Assembly (NCBI RefSeq): GCF_030294945.1
Contig: NZ_AP018448.1
Coordinates: 4,804,001 to 4,868,000, forward strand
Origin: Streptomyces graminofaciens
GTDB taxonomy: Bacteria > Actinomycetota > Actinomycetes > Streptomycetales > Streptomycetaceae
DNA length: 64,000 nucleotides
Reading direction: 5' to 3'
Positions 7,717-15,519 of this stretch are shown piece by piece. The notes under the pieces were generated by a model. The model did no database searches. It had not been told where the DNA came from and worked only from the letters and a program-made list of their open reading frames with translations. Made by a program: the position numbers and the translations under genes. Position 1 is the first letter of the stretch; each line of letters opens with the position of its first letter.

Positions 7717-9381
7717 ATGCGCGTCCCCCGACTCCTCAGCCCCCGCAGCCTGGCCGGTCAGCTCTTCGCCGTGCAGGCCGTACTGATCACGGTCGTGGTG
7801 CTGGGGTACGCGGTGTTCACGTACGTCAGCGACCGCTCCCAGGCGGAGGAGGCCGCACGCCGCCACGCGCTGGCCGTGGCCCGTACGGTGGCTGATTCCC
7901 CCTCCGTACGTGAGGCGGTCCACACCTCCGACCCGACGAAGCTGCTCCAGCCGTACGCCACCGAGGTGCAGCAGCACTCGGGCGTCGACTTCGTCACGAT
8001 CATGAACACCGACGGCATCCGCTGGACGCACCCCCGTCCGGAGCAGATCGGCGAACACTTCCTCGGCCACATCGACAGGGCGCTGGAGGGCGACTCCATC
8101 ACCGAGACCTATACGGGCACCCTCGGCCCGTCGGTCCGCGCGGTCACGCCGATAGAGGAGAACGGCAAGGTCATCGGCCTGGTCAGCGCCGGCATCAAGG
8201 TCGTGGCGATAAGCGAGCGCGTCCAGGGCCAGCTGACGGCCCTGGTCGGCGTGGCGGCGGGCGCGCTGGCCCTCGGCGGCCTCGGTACGTACATCGTCAA
8301 CGCCCGCCTGCGTCGGCACACCCACAACATGAACGCCGCCGAGCTGAGCAATATGCACGACTACACCCAGGCCGCCCTGCACGCCGTACGCGAGGGCCTG
8401 GTGATGCTCGACGGCCAGTACCGGGTGGCGCTCATCAACGACGGGGCGCGGGAACTGCTCGGCGTGACGGAGGACGTGGTCGGCCGCTCGGTCGCCGACC
8501 TGGGCCTGCCCGCCCCTCTGACCGGGGCGCTGCTGGCGTCGGAGCCGAGGGTGGACGAGGTGCATCTGACGGCGGACCGGGTGCTGGTGGTGAACACGTC
8601 ACCGGTGTCGGGCGGCGAGCGCAGGGGAACGGTGGTGACCTTGCGGGATGTGACGGAGCTGCAGTCCCTGACCGGCGAGCTGAACTCGGAACGAGGCTTC
8701 ACCCAGGCCCTGCGCTCACAGGCGCACGAGGCCGCGAACCGCCTCCACACGGTCGTGTCCTTGATCGAGCTGGGCCGGGCTGACGAGGCGGTCGACTTCG
8801 CGACGGCGGAGCTGGAACTGGCACAGGCCCTCACGGACCAGGTGGTGGCGGCGGTGAGCGAACCGGTGCTGGCCGCCTTGCTGCTCGGCAAGGCGGCGCA
8901 GGCGAACGAACGGGGTGTGGAACTGGTGGTCTCGGAGGACAGTCGCATCGACGACGGCCTGCTGCCGCCGTCGCTCCCTGCCCGCGACCTGGTGACGGTG
9001 CTGGGCAATCTGATCGACAACGCCGTGGACGCGGCACAGGGATCGGTGGGGGCGAGAGTGACGGTGACGGCGTACACGGATACGGATGACGGGGCCGAGG
9101 TCGCGGACGACTCGGTGTTGGTCCTGCGCGTCTCCGACACGGGCGCGGGCGTGGACCCCGCCCATGCGGAGGCGGTCTTCGAACGCGGCTTCTCGACGAA
9201 ACCGGCGGGCCCGGGCGGCCGAGGCCTCGGCCTGGCCCTGGCCCGCCAGGCCGTACGCCGCCACGAGGGCACCCTGACGGTGGCGGAGGCGGCCGGGGGC
9301 GGGGCGGAGTTCGAGGTACGGCTGCCGCTGCGGAGGGCGGATACGGTGCCGGTGACCGTGGCGGGGGGCGAGAGAGCATGA
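7717..9381 (+). CDS. DcuS/CitA-type sensor histidine kinase
   Basis: A 554-residue membrane kinase. TM1 is at about 13-35, an extracytoplasmic PAS-like domain at 36-170 carries the carboxylate-sensor signature (IMNTDGIRWTHP with Arg and His), TM2 is at about 172-195 and a cytoplasmic PAS at 215-315. The phospho-acceptor segment is RSQAHEAANRLH (His337), followed by N box NLIDNAVDAA and G boxes DTGAGV and GGRGLGLALA. The family senses C4-dicarboxylates or citrate. ATG 7717 fits the homologous N-terminus; ATG 7702 is in frame as an alternative. The last four bases overlap the response regulator (ATGA). The divergent dctA is the obvious target. Confidence 0.92.
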   Translation: MRVPRLLSPRSLAGQLFAVQAVLITVVVLGYAVFTYVSDRSQAEEAARRHALAVARTVADSPSVREAVHTSDPTKLLQPYATEVQQHSGVDFVTIMNTDGIRWTHPRPEQIGEHFLGHIDRALEGDSITETYTGTLGPSVRAVTPIEENGKVIGLVSAGIKVVAISERVQGQLTALVGVAAGALALGGLGTYIVNARLRRHTHNMNAAELSNMHDYTQAALHAVREGLVMLDGQYRVALINDGARELLGVTEDVVGRSVADLGLPAPLTGALLASEPRVDEVHLTADRVLVVNTSPVSGGERRGTVVTLRDVTELQSLTGELNSERGFTQALRSQAHEAANRLHTVVSLIELGRADEAVDFATAELELAQALTDQVVAAVSEPVLAALLLGKAAQANERGVELVVSEDSRIDDGLLPPSLPARDLVTVLGNLIDNAVDAAQGSVGARVTVTAYTDTDDGAEVADDSVLVLRVSDTGAGVDPAHAEAVFERGFSTKPAGPGGRGLGLALARQAVRRHEGTLTVAEAAGGGAEFEVRLPLRRADTVPVTVAGGERA

Positions 9382-10058
9382 GCGAGCCGATCCGCGTCCT
9401 GGTCGTGGAGGACGACCCCGTGGCCGCCGACGCACACGTCATGTACGTCGGCCGCGTCCCCGGCTTCACGGTGGTGGGCAAGGCGCACACGGGGGCGGAG
9501 GCCCGCCGGGCGCTGGACCGCACCCCGGTGGACCTCCTCCTCCTGGACCTACACCTGCCGGACGTACACGGCCTGCAGTTCGCCCGCTCACTTCGCGCGA
9601 CGGGCTACCACGTGGACGTGATCGCGGTGACGTCGGCGAGGGACCTGACGGTGGTGCGCGAGGGGGTCTCGCTCGGGGTGGTGCAGTACGTACTGAAGCC
9701 GTTCACGTTCGCGACGCTCCGGGACCGCTTGATCCGGTACTCCGAGTTCCATGCGGCGGCCGGGGAGGCGAGCGGCCAGGACGAGGTGGACAGGGCACTG
9801 GCGACGCTTCGCGCCCCCGGCCCGGCGGCCCTCCCGAAGGGCTTGAGCGCGCCCACGCTGGAGCGGGTGAGCGTGGCGTTGCGCGACTGCGCCGAGGGCC
9901 TGACGGCGGCCGGGGTCGCGGAGGAGGTGGGGATCTCGCGGATCACGGCTCGGCGGTATCTGGAGCATCTGGTGGACTCGGGGAGGGCTGCGCGGAGTCC
10001 GCAGTACGGGCAGGTGGGGCGGCCGGAGTTGCAGTATCGGTGGGTGAAGGGGCAGTAA
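9378..10058 (+). CDS. CitB/DcuR-type response regulator
   Basis: A 226-residue response regulator: receiver domain at 1-120 with acidic pocket Glu11/Asp12, phospho-acceptor Asp57 (LLLDLHLPDVHG) and Lys in VLKPFTF. The C-terminal HTH (GLTAAGVAEEVGISRITARRYLEHL) belongs to the DcuR/CitB family rather than OmpR or NarL. ATG overlaps the kinase stop by four bases, so the pair is coupled. It is predicted to activate dctA when C4-dicarboxylates are present; that is inferred from family and gene arrangement. Confidence 0.93.
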   Translation: MSEPIRVLVVEDDPVAADAHVMYVGRVPGFTVVGKAHTGAEARRALDRTPVDLLLLDLHLPDVHGLQFARSLRATGYHVDVIAVTSARDLTVVREGVSLGVVQYVLKPFTFATLRDRLIRYSEFHAAAGEASGQDEVDRALATLRAPGPAALPKGLSAPTLERVSVALRDCAEGLTAAGVAEEVGISRITARRYLEHLVDSGRAARSPQYGQVGRPELQYRWVKGQ

Positions 10059-10136
10059 GGGGCAGTAGGGCGGGGCTGATGTGGGGGATCCGCCAACGCA
10101 CGGTCTGTTCAGGTGAGTTGGCAGTACCTTGGACGT

Positions 10137-11039
10137 GTGCCGGAGACAAAACCCACCGTAGTGGTCCTCACCGCGCTCCCGTCGGAGTTCATGGCCGTCC
10201 GTAAGCACCTGAAGGACACGGAGGTGCTGGAACACCGGAAGGGGACGCTGGTCGAGCGGGGCCGCCTCCCCGACTCCGCGTGGCACGTGGCCGTGGCCGA
10301 ACTGGGCGCGGGCGCGCAGAACGCCGCCGCGCTGACCGAGCGGATCGTGGACTGGCTGGACCCCGAGGCGTTGCTCTTCGTCGGGGTGGCCGGCGGTCTC
10401 CAGGACGACATCGCGCTCGGCGATGTGGTGGTGGGTACGAAGGTGTACGGCATCCACGGCGGCAAGCAGACCCCGGAGGGGTTCCAGGTCCGCCCGGAGG
10501 CCTGGCGCTCCTCGTACCGGTTGGAGCAGGCGGCACGGTTCGCGTTGCGTGACCTCCCGGTGCACTTCAAGCCGATCGCGGTGGGCGATGTCGTACTGGC
10601 CGACGCGGAATCGGCGATCGCCGCGTATCTGCGGCTGCACTACAACGACGCCGCCGCGATCGAGACGGAGGGCTCCGGGGTCGCCCACGCGGCGCATCTG
10701 AGCGACGGCCTGGACGCGTTGGTGATCCGGGGCATCGGCAACCACGCGGACGCGGGCAAGCCCGAGGCGGACACCTCCGGCTCCCAGCCGCAGGCCGCGG
10801 AGCGGGCGGCGGAGGCGCTGGTGGCCGTGCTGCGGAGACTTCAGCCCTTCAGGGGGCGGTCGTCGGGGTCCGGGTCCGGCGACTCAGAGGAGGGGCCCCA
10901 TGGGGGGTCCACTCCGACGTACGGGGATCGGGGGCCCACGTACGGAGGGGGGCACTACGACTTCCGGGGGAGCACGTTCAACGGGCCGTTCGTCGCGAAG
11001 CAGGTGGGGCGGGAGCGGCGGGAGGACGACAGGCGGTAA
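10137..11039 (+). CDS. MTAN/PNP-family nucleosidase, probable effector of a STAND system
   Basis: A 300-residue protein. Residues 5-235 form a nucleoside phosphorylase/MTAN fold: VVVLTALPSEF (strand 1), FVGVAGGLQDDIALGDVVVG, substrate segment AAIETEGSG (Glu176, Glu178) and the terminal strand LVIRGIGNHAD. Where E. coli MTAN has catalytic Asp197 (ISD), this protein has Asn202 (IGN). Residues 240-300 are a Gly/Ser linker and then YDFRGSTFNGPFVAK, a motif repeated in the adjacent NB-ARC ATPase. The NB-ARC gene overlaps this one by 140 nt in the +1 frame. Nucleosidases of this fold act as toxic effectors in several STAND/CBASS-like defence systems, some cleaving ATP. GTG 10137 is chosen; TACCTT at 10124-10129 would give a leaderless mRNA. 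Confidence 0.8.
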   Translation: MPETKPTVVVLTALPSEFMAVRKHLKDTEVLEHRKGTLVERGRLPDSAWHVAVAELGAGAQNAAALTERIVDWLDPEALLFVGVAGGLQDDIALGDVVVGTKVYGIHGGKQTPEGFQVRPEAWRSSYRLEQAARFALRDLPVHFKPIAVGDVVLADAESAIAAYLRLHYNDAAAIETEGSGVAHAAHLSDGLDALVIRGIGNHADAGKPEADTSGSQPQAAERAAEALVAVLRRLQPFRGRSSGSGSGDSEEGPHGGSTPTYGDRGPTYGGGHYDFRGSTFNGPFVAKQVGRERREDDRR

Positions 11040-13065
11040 CGCAGCGGAGGGCGGTGGCCCCGTACACGGCCCGGTCCCGGTCGCGAGCGCCTCGCTCCCT
11101 GCCGTACCCATCGGATTCACGGGCCGGAACGACGACCTGGCTCGTCTGATGCCGATCCTGGACCCGTCGGCCGAGTCCGATCTGCCGGTGGTGATCTGCG
11201 CGGTGTCCGGGCTGGGTGGGATCGGTAAGACGTCGTTGGCGTTGTACGCCGGGCACAAGGCGGTGCGGCAGGGGTGGTTCCCGGGCGGGACGCTGTTCGT
11301 CGACTTCCGGGGGTACGACGACAATCCGGTCACGCCGGATCAGGCGGTTCTGGCCCTTCTGGGCAAGCTCGGGGTGCAGGGGGCGGATCTTCCGGCTACG
11401 GCGCCTGAGCAGTACGTCCTCTATCGGGAGCTTCTCGCGGAGCGGCGCGCCCCGATGCTGCTGGTTCTCGACAACGCGTCGACTGCGAGCCAGGTCAACC
11501 GTCTCATTCCCGGTACTGACCATCACCGCGTGCTGATCACTTCGCGGGATCGGCTCTGGGCGTTGGACGCCCGGCTGATCGACCTGGACGCGCTGGAGCC
11601 GGGGGACGCGGCCGACCTCATCGACAAGTCCCTGCGGATCAGTGACGAGCGGGACGACCGGGTTGCGCGGGAGCCCGACGCCGTTGCCGACCTTGCCCGG
11701 TTGTGCGGTCACCACCCGCTCTCGCTCCAGATCGTCGCCGGTCTGCTGCGCAGGGGACGGTTCCGGACCATCGAGTCGATGGTGGAGAAGCTCCGGAACA
11801 CCGAAGACAGGACAACAGCGCTGGGCGTACGACCGATTCTCGAGGCGGCGTACGACCAACTTCTTCCGGAACAGGCGAGGTTGCTGCGCCTGCTGTGTCT
11901 GGCACCGACGGCCGAGATCAGCAAGGAAGCGGCCGTGGCGCTGGCCGGCCTTGCCACGGACCAGACGTTGGCCTTGCTGGACGAGCTGGCTGCGTCACGC
12001 CTTGTCACACCGCTGTTGTCGGCTGGGGATGTCCGGTGGCGGTTGCATGACTTGGTGCGGGCGTTCGGGGTGGGTGTGGTGGCCGGGGATGCGGGGCTGC
12101 GGGAGGAAGGGGAGCGAGCTCGGGAGCAGCTGCTGGAGTTCTACCACCGGTGGGCGGAGGCGGCCGACGACCGGTTGAACTGGATTCCGGGGATGGCGGA
12201 GCCGGAGCGCTTCGCGGACCGGTTGGAGGCATGGGCATGGCTGGACAGCGAGCGTGCCGGTTTGGTCGCGGCGGTGCAGTGGGCGCGCGAGGAGCGGTAC
12301 GCGGATAGGGCGGCGCGACTGGCCGGATGCCTGATCCGGTACCTGGAGTGGTGGCGGTACCTCGACGAGGGAATCACCGTCGCCCGTACCGCCCTGGAGG
12401 TCACCCAACGCTCCGGAGACCGATCGGTCGAGGCCCGTACCTGGAACCGCCTGGGCATGGTCCTGAGAACGGCCGACCGCACGGAGGAGGCGATCGAAGC
12501 CTGTTCCCGGGCTCGCGATCTGTTTCAGGACATCGGAAACCGTCACGGCGAAGCCACGGCCTTGGACGACCTTGCCAACGCCCTGGCGAAGAGCGGTCGG
12601 CTGGAGGCGTCGATCGAGGCGCACGTCCGCTGCCTCGGCCTGTATCAGGAACTTGAGGACCGCCGCGGTATGGGCAACGCCTGGAATCACCTCGGCGTCA
12701 CCTTGCAGGGGACGGGCCGGACACAGGAGGCGATCGAAGCTCACACCCGCGCCCGCGACCTGTATCGGGCCGTGGAAGACCCGCATCGTGAGGCTCTGGC
12801 GTGGAGCAACCTGGGCTTGGCCTTGGGCAGGGCACATCGCATTGCCGAGGCCGTCGAGGCCCTCGACCACGCCTTGGACATCCACCTGAGGTTCGAGGAC
12901 TGGCGCTGTGTGGGCCAGGTCCTGCACAACCTGGGGGTCGCCCACATGCGAGACCAACCCACCGAAGCCCGCGACTACCTCCTCCGGTCCGCTGAAGCCT
13001 TCACCCGAGCCAAGGCCCCCTCCGAAGCCGCCCAAGCCCAAGCCGCCGCAGACGCATTGACCTGA
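10900..13065 (+). CDS. NB-ARC (STAND) ATPase with TPR repeats
   Basis: A 721-residue STAND switch protein. The first 60 residues are low-complexity Gly/Arg/Ser encoded inside the overlap with the nucleosidase gene. Then come IGFTGRNDDLARL (entry motif), P-loop SGLGGIGKTSLAL (Lys110), Walker B MLLVLDNAS (Asp191), sensor VLITSRDRLW, GHHPLSLQI (GLPL-like) and WRLHDLVRAFG (the MHD-equivalent) before a winged helix. Residues about 480-715 are TPR units of the WNRLG...EAIEA type. ATG 10900 has a strong GAGGAGG 7 nt upstream. The alternative, a frame break in one longer nucleosidase-NB-ARC-TPR gene, is described under findings. Likely a ligand-triggered immune ATPase controlling the nucleosidase. 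Confidence 0.82.
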   Translation: MGGPLRRTGIGGPRTEGGTTTSGGARSTGRSSRSRWGGSGGRTTGGNAAEGGGPVHGPVPVASASLPAVPIGFTGRNDDLARLMPILDPSAESDLPVVICAVSGLGGIGKTSLALYAGHKAVRQGWFPGGTLFVDFRGYDDNPVTPDQAVLALLGKLGVQGADLPATAPEQYVLYRELLAERRAPMLLVLDNASTASQVNRLIPGTDHHRVLITSRDRLWALDARLIDLDALEPGDAADLIDKSLRISDERDDRVAREPDAVADLARLCGHHPLSLQIVAGLLRRGRFRTIESMVEKLRNTEDRTTALGVRPILEAAYDQLLPEQARLLRLLCLAPTAEISKEAAVALAGLATDQTLALLDELAASRLVTPLLSAGDVRWRLHDLVRAFGVGVVAGDAGLREEGERAREQLLEFYHRWAEAADDRLNWIPGMAEPERFADRLEAWAWLDSERAGLVAAVQWAREERYADRAARLAGCLIRYLEWWRYLDEGITVARTALEVTQRSGDRSVEARTWNRLGMVLRTADRTEEAIEACSRARDLFQDIGNRHGEATALDDLANALAKSGRLEASIEAHVRCLGLYQELEDRRGMGNAWNHLGVTLQGTGRTQEAIEAHTRARDLYRAVEDPHREALAWSNLGLALGRAHRIAEAVEALDHALDIHLRFEDWRCVGQVLHNLGVAHMRDQPTEARDYLLRSAEAFTRAKAPSEAAQAQAAADALT

Positions 13066-13187
13066 CCGGACCACCCCTCCTCGCGACAGCCGCCGCAGTC
13101 GCCCTCGCCTCAGCCGCCCTCACCGCCTGCGGCAACGGCTCCGGCAGCGCCCCGGACACCGTCGAGGTCTCCTGCAAACAGTCGTGA
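13062..13187 (+). pseudogene. Fragment of a lipoprotein gene (signal peptide and lipobox only)
   Basis: One frame reads LTGPPLLATAAAVALAS and then AALTACGNGSGSAPDTVEVSC before a stop at 13185-13187. That is a hydrophobic signal core, a lipobox LTAC and a typical Gly/Ser spacer, as at the start of solute-binding lipoproteins. No start codon or RBS is evident upstream (the frame runs back into the NB-ARC gene) and nothing follows. I read it as a remnant left by a rearrangement between the two NB-ARC genes; chance similarity is possible. Confidence 0.4.
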
Positions 13188-13233
13188 TGATGTGGGGGAA
13201 CTTTGGGTGGGGCGGTTAAGCAACGAGGTGGGG

Positions 13234-15390
13234 TTACTCCAGGGCTTCGGCCCGGGTGCGGGATTGGGCGGCTTCGGCAGGGGCGTCGGCTCGGGTGTAG
13301 GCGTCGGCGGCTCGGAGGTAGGTGACGCGGGCTTCGGCAGGGCGATGGGCGTGCTCGTGAGCGAAGGCCAGGTTGTGGAAGGCATCGCCTGCCCTGTACC
13401 AGTCCTCGAACTCGCAGAGGATCTCCGGGGCTCTGCCGTGCGCCTCGATCGCCTCTTCCATCAGGCCCGCGTCCCGCAAGGCGCGGCCAAGGCTGTTCCA
13501 CGTCATGGCCTCGCCATGGCGGTCCTTGGCTGCCTGGAACAGCCGGCGGGCATGGGCCAGGGCCTCGATCGCCTCCTCCACCCGACCCGCCTCCCGCAGA
13601 GTGAGACCCAGATTGCTCCACGTCGTGGCCTCGCCATGACGGTCCTTGGCTGCCTGGAACAGCCGGCGGGCACGGGCCAGCGCGTCGATCGCCTCCTCCA
13701 CCCGACCCGCCTCCCGCAGAGTGAGACCCAGATTGCTCCACGCAGCGGTTTCACCGTGCCGGTCCCCTGCGGCCTGATGCAGGTCACGGGCGCGGTTGTG
13801 GGCCTCGACCGCCTCCTCCACCCGACCTGTCTCCCGTAGGGCAATGCCAAGATTGTTCTGCGCGATGGCCTCGCTGAGGCGACCCCCGGCGCCGTGCGGG
13901 GCCTCCAGCGCGGCACGGCCGACGATGATCCAGTCGTCGAAATGGCGCCGCCAGTGAAGGTACTCCCCCAGACACGCGGCCAACCTCACCGCCGTGTCGG
14001 CGAACCGCTCCTCCCGCGCCCACGAAGCCGCCACCACCAACCCCGCCCGCTCCCCGTCGAGCCAGGCCAGCGCCTCCCCCCGGTCCGCAAACCGCTCCGG
14101 CTCCGCCCTCCCCGGCAACCACCGCAACCGGTTGTCCGCCGCCAACGCCCACCGGCTGTAGAACCCCAGCACCCGCTGCCGCGCCGCCGCCCCCTCCTCC
14201 CGCAGCCCCGCATCCCCCTCCACCACACCCGCCCCGAACACCCGCACCAAGTCATGCAACCGCCACCACCCACGCCGGCCGCCTCGCTCCACAAGGTGCG
14301 CACGGGCCAACGCCTCCAGCTCCCGCAGCGGAGGAGCGCCTGGGCCGACCAGCGCCGCAGCGACCTCATTGCTCACCTCAGGCCCCGGCGCAAGGGCGAG
14401 CAGGCGCAGCAACCGGGCCTGCTCGCGCGGCAGCCTCCGGTACGAGAGGTCGAATGCGGCGCGGACACTGCGCTTACCGTCGCCGAGGTGGTCGAGGCGG
14501 TTGCGGAACTCGGAGAGTTCGGTGGCGAGTTCGGCAACGGGCTTGCCAGAGTCCAGCACGAGCAGCGCCGCCGCGATCTGGAGGGCCAGCGGCAGATGTC
14601 CACAGTGGGCGGCGAGTTCGGCTGCCGCCCCGGCCTCGTCTTCGACACGGCTGTCGGCCGGATCGGCGATCCGCACAGCCCGATCGAGCAGCTCGTACGC
14701 CTCCCCGGACGTCAGCTCGTCCAACGCCAGCAGCCGCGCCCCGAGCTGGGGCAACTTGTCGCGCGAGGTGACGAGCAGCCGATGCCGTACGTCACCGGGC
14801 AACAGCGGCAGTACCTGGTCCGGCGAAGACGCGTTGTCGGCCAGGATCAGTACCGCGCCACGCTCTCGCCCCCGCTCGGCGAGCCTCGACCGGTAGAGCG
14901 GGGCCCGCTGGTCCATCCCTACGGGAATGTCCTTCGGCTCCACACCGAGCGCACGCAGCAACGCCGCCAAGGCCTGCTCGCCGCTCACCGGTTCGTCGTC
15001 GTACCCGTGCAGATCCAGGAAGAGCACCCCGCCCGGAAACCAGCCCCTCCCACACGCCCGGTGCGCCGCTTCACCGGCGAGCGCGGTCTTGCCGATGCCA
15101 CCGAGCCCGGACAGGGCCGCGACGAGCACCGGCGGCGTCGCCTCGCCGCGATCGGAGGACGGTTCGAGCGCGTCGAGCAGCCGCCCCAGTTCACCCGCCC
15201 GACCGGTGAACCCGGCCACCCTCGCAGGCAGCGCGTCCACGGCCGTCGGCGCCGCCGCCGCATGCTGATGGAAGTCGCCCTTGGCGACGAAAGGCCCGTT
15301 GAAGGTCGCGTCCCGGGCATCGATGTGGTCCCCGCCGTACCGCCCACCCTCACCGACCACCACGCCATCCCCCGAGCCGCTCCCGAACAC
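13234..15390 (-). CDS. Second NB-ARC (STAND) ATPase with near-identical TPR units
   Basis: About 718 residues, paralogous to the convergent gene at 10900. The N-terminus has GRYGGDHIDARDATFNGPFVAK (about 17-37), the same short motif as the nucleosidase C-terminus. Next come FTGRAGELGRLL, P-loop SGLGGIGKTAL (Lys101), Walker B VLILADNAS, LLVTSRDKL, CGHLPLALQIA and WRLHDLVRVFG. The C-terminal TPRs include 40-residue units that are almost identical (WSNLGLTLREAGRVEEAI), reflecting a 120-bp DNA period at about 13511-13740. Start is uncertain: GTG 15390 is used, while TTG 15516, 3 nt after the PPOX stop, would add 42 residues of coding-unlike sequence. No effector domain is fused. Confidence 0.82.
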   Translation of the reverse strand: MFGSGSGDGVVVGEGGRYGGDHIDARDATFNGPFVAKGDFHQHAAAAPTAVDALPARVAGFTGRAGELGRLLDALEPSSDRGEATPPVLVAALSGLGGIGKTALAGEAAHRACGRGWFPGGVLFLDLHGYDDEPVSGEQALAALLRALGVEPKDIPVGMDQRAPLYRSRLAERGRERGAVLILADNASSPDQVLPLLPGDVRHRLLVTSRDKLPQLGARLLALDELTSGEAYELLDRAVRIADPADSRVEDEAGAAAELAAHCGHLPLALQIAAALLVLDSGKPVAELATELSEFRNRLDHLGDGKRSVRAAFDLSYRRLPREQARLLRLLALAPGPEVSNEVAAALVGPGAPPLRELEALARAHLVERGGRRGWWRLHDLVRVFGAGVVEGDAGLREEGAAARQRVLGFYSRWALAADNRLRWLPGRAEPERFADRGEALAWLDGERAGLVVAASWAREERFADTAVRLAACLGEYLHWRRHFDDWIIVGRAALEAPHGAGGRLSEAIAQNNLGIALRETGRVEEAVEAHNRARDLHQAAGDRHGETAAWSNLGLTLREAGRVEEAIDALARARRLFQAAKDRHGEATTWSNLGLTLREAGRVEEAIEALAHARRLFQAAKDRHGEAMTWNSLGRALRDAGLMEEAIEAHGRAPEILCEFEDWYRAGDAFHNLAFAHEHAHRPAEARVTYLRAADAYTRADAPAEAAQSRTRAEALE
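13511..13750 (-). repeat. Two near-identical 120-bp tandem units encoding 40-aa TPRs
   Basis: GGTCCTTGGCTGCCTGGAAC recurs at 13521 and 13641, and the intervening 120 bp differ at only a few positions. A third, more diverged unit follows from about 13750. The units encode TPR pairs of the second NB-ARC ATPase and look recently duplicated. Confidence 0.85.
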
Positions 15391-15519
15391 AACGCCCCAA
15401 CACGCTACGCCTCCACGACCCGCCCAACACCCACTCTGGCCAGGCCACTGCGCAGTACCGTGAAGAGGTGCCCGCCACGCCACCCACCAAGGCCGACCAC
15501 CTGCTCTAAACCCCAACCC

